Origin: Pohlia nutans
Lineage: Eukaryota > Streptophyta > Bryopsida > Bryales > Mniaceae
NCBI GenBank assembly: GCA_022496805.1
Contig: CM040087.1
Coordinates: 5,220,001 to 5,284,000 of the forward strand
Reading direction: 5' to 3'
DNA: 64,000 nucleotides
The position numbers and the translations under genes are program-made. This document shows positions 63,150 through 64,000 of this stretch, in pieces (position 1 is the first letter of the stretch; each line of letters starts with the position of its first letter). The notes beneath the pieces are model-generated. The model was not told where the DNA came from, searched no databases, and was given only the letters and a program-made list of their open reading frames with translations.

Positions 63150-64000
63150 ACTTAACCATTGGCAATTTTTTTCCATGAAAGAAAAGCTTTTTTTTCAAAA
63201 TATTTCATGCATGGTTTTCTTTGTACTCAGAAAAAATTTCAATTTTTTTTGAATTTTTTTTTTTGGCCGAAATCTTGTCTGGGGACTGGGCTGCTGGTCT
63301 GCTGGTCCGCTGGAGCTTTATTTCCCCCCCCCCCCCCCCCCCCGGACAGGCTTTGGGCATTTCTACCGTCGTAAAAAAAAAAAATTTGAAATTTTTTTTT
63401 GCAACATTTCATGCAGGGATTTTTCTGTACCTAGAAAAAATTCAGAGTTTTTTGAATTTTTGTTTTTTTGTTTTTTTTTCCTTCCCTTCCATTGGACTTT
63501 ATATATATTTTGCGATGAAAAGAAAAACATGATCCAAATTTTTTTTTCACTACATCATGATGGCTTTTCTCTATATCTAAAAACAATTCAAAGAATCTGA
63601 ATTGTTTCTTTTTGAGGAAATCATGATGTTTGAGAGTTTTTTTTGTTTTTTCAATTTGCATATTTTTAGTGAAAAATATATATTTTCCAATATACATTTT
63701 TTATTTTATGTTAAAGAGACTTTTATTTCCAATTTATGTTTCATTTTATGTTTGATTCAACCAATTTTATTTTATCATTGTAAGTGTTTTTATAACTTCT
63801 TTACCACTTTATGACATTTCATCATATATGCCTTTTTACTTCAATTGCAATTTTTTGATTGTATGTTAAGAAAAATGTGTTGTGGGTTTAATTGAAAAAA
63901 ATTTAAGAAACATAAAATCTTGGATATTCGAAGAAAGTTTAAAATCTTGTAGAATTCGAAGAAAGTTTAAGTAGAAGTAATTGAGATAACTTGTAGTACT
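63150..64000. other. T-rich low-complexity end of the window
   Basis: Contains about three diverged copies of a roughly 170-bp unit (TTTCATGCATGGTTTTCTTT; TTTCATGCAGGGATTTTTCT; CATCATGATGGCTTTTCTCT), a run of 20 C at 63,324-63,343 and long T runs. The reading frames here are not coding. The sequence continues past the window edge. Confidence 0.55.

Overview
Plant nuclear DNA, most likely a bryophyte or another spore-bearing land plant. The evidence is a TKL kinase with the long N-terminal region I associate with moss and liverwort kinases, a two-exon dirigent-type gene, GT-AG introns with a plant-style multi-exon transporter gene, four interstitial CCCTAAA telomere repeats, CACTA, hAT, Stowaway- and Tourist-like elements, and AT-rich intergenic DNA. 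The species cannot be fixed from the sequence alone.

Layout. 1-3.3 kb: tandem repeats and a minus-strand protein kinase. 3.3-9.4 kb: nested transposons (TTAA elements, a 2.6-kb CACTA element, fold-backs). 9,473-34,262: an apparent 24.8-kb terminal-inverted-repeat (TIR) element. It carries two long divergent genes near its ends. The minus-strand gene at 10.4-14.9 kb looks like a ParB-like plus DNA-methyltransferase-like fusion. The plus-strand gene at 30.6-33.8 kb has a DUF7869-type, RNase-H/DDE-like core and a C-terminal reader-like module. Both contain stops and frameshifts. The 15 kb between them is packed with TTAA-flanked miniature elements, a minisatellite and AT-rich filler. 35.0-36.9 kb: another CACTA element with a tRNA-like sequence and a TTAA element inside. 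37.2-39.9 kb: more miniature elements. 40.0-42.2 kb: a dirigent-like gene behind a W-box cluster. 44.3-48.2 kb: a decayed piggyBac-type element with a recognisable transposase keeping its three catalytic aspartates. 50.2-56.0 kb: a minus-strand gene of at least eleven exons for the N-terminal membrane half of an MTP12/ZnT5-like zinc transporter, apparently cut short. 58.3-59.4 kb: an intronless deoxyhypusine synthase gene. 60.8-61.4 kb: a possible small membrane protein. The rest is AT-rich DNA, microsatellites and repeat remnants.

How it fits together. Many insertions (about 15) have ends of the type TTAACCCYTAAR and apparently belong to the piggyBac superfamily. The transposase at 45.8-47.5 kb is a relative of whatever mobilised them. 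A paralogous empty site at 7,458 shows directly that one of them duplicated TTAA on insertion. The 24.8-kb element is the most unusual object here: two long genes of bacterial-like and transposase-like character in one TIR-bounded unit.
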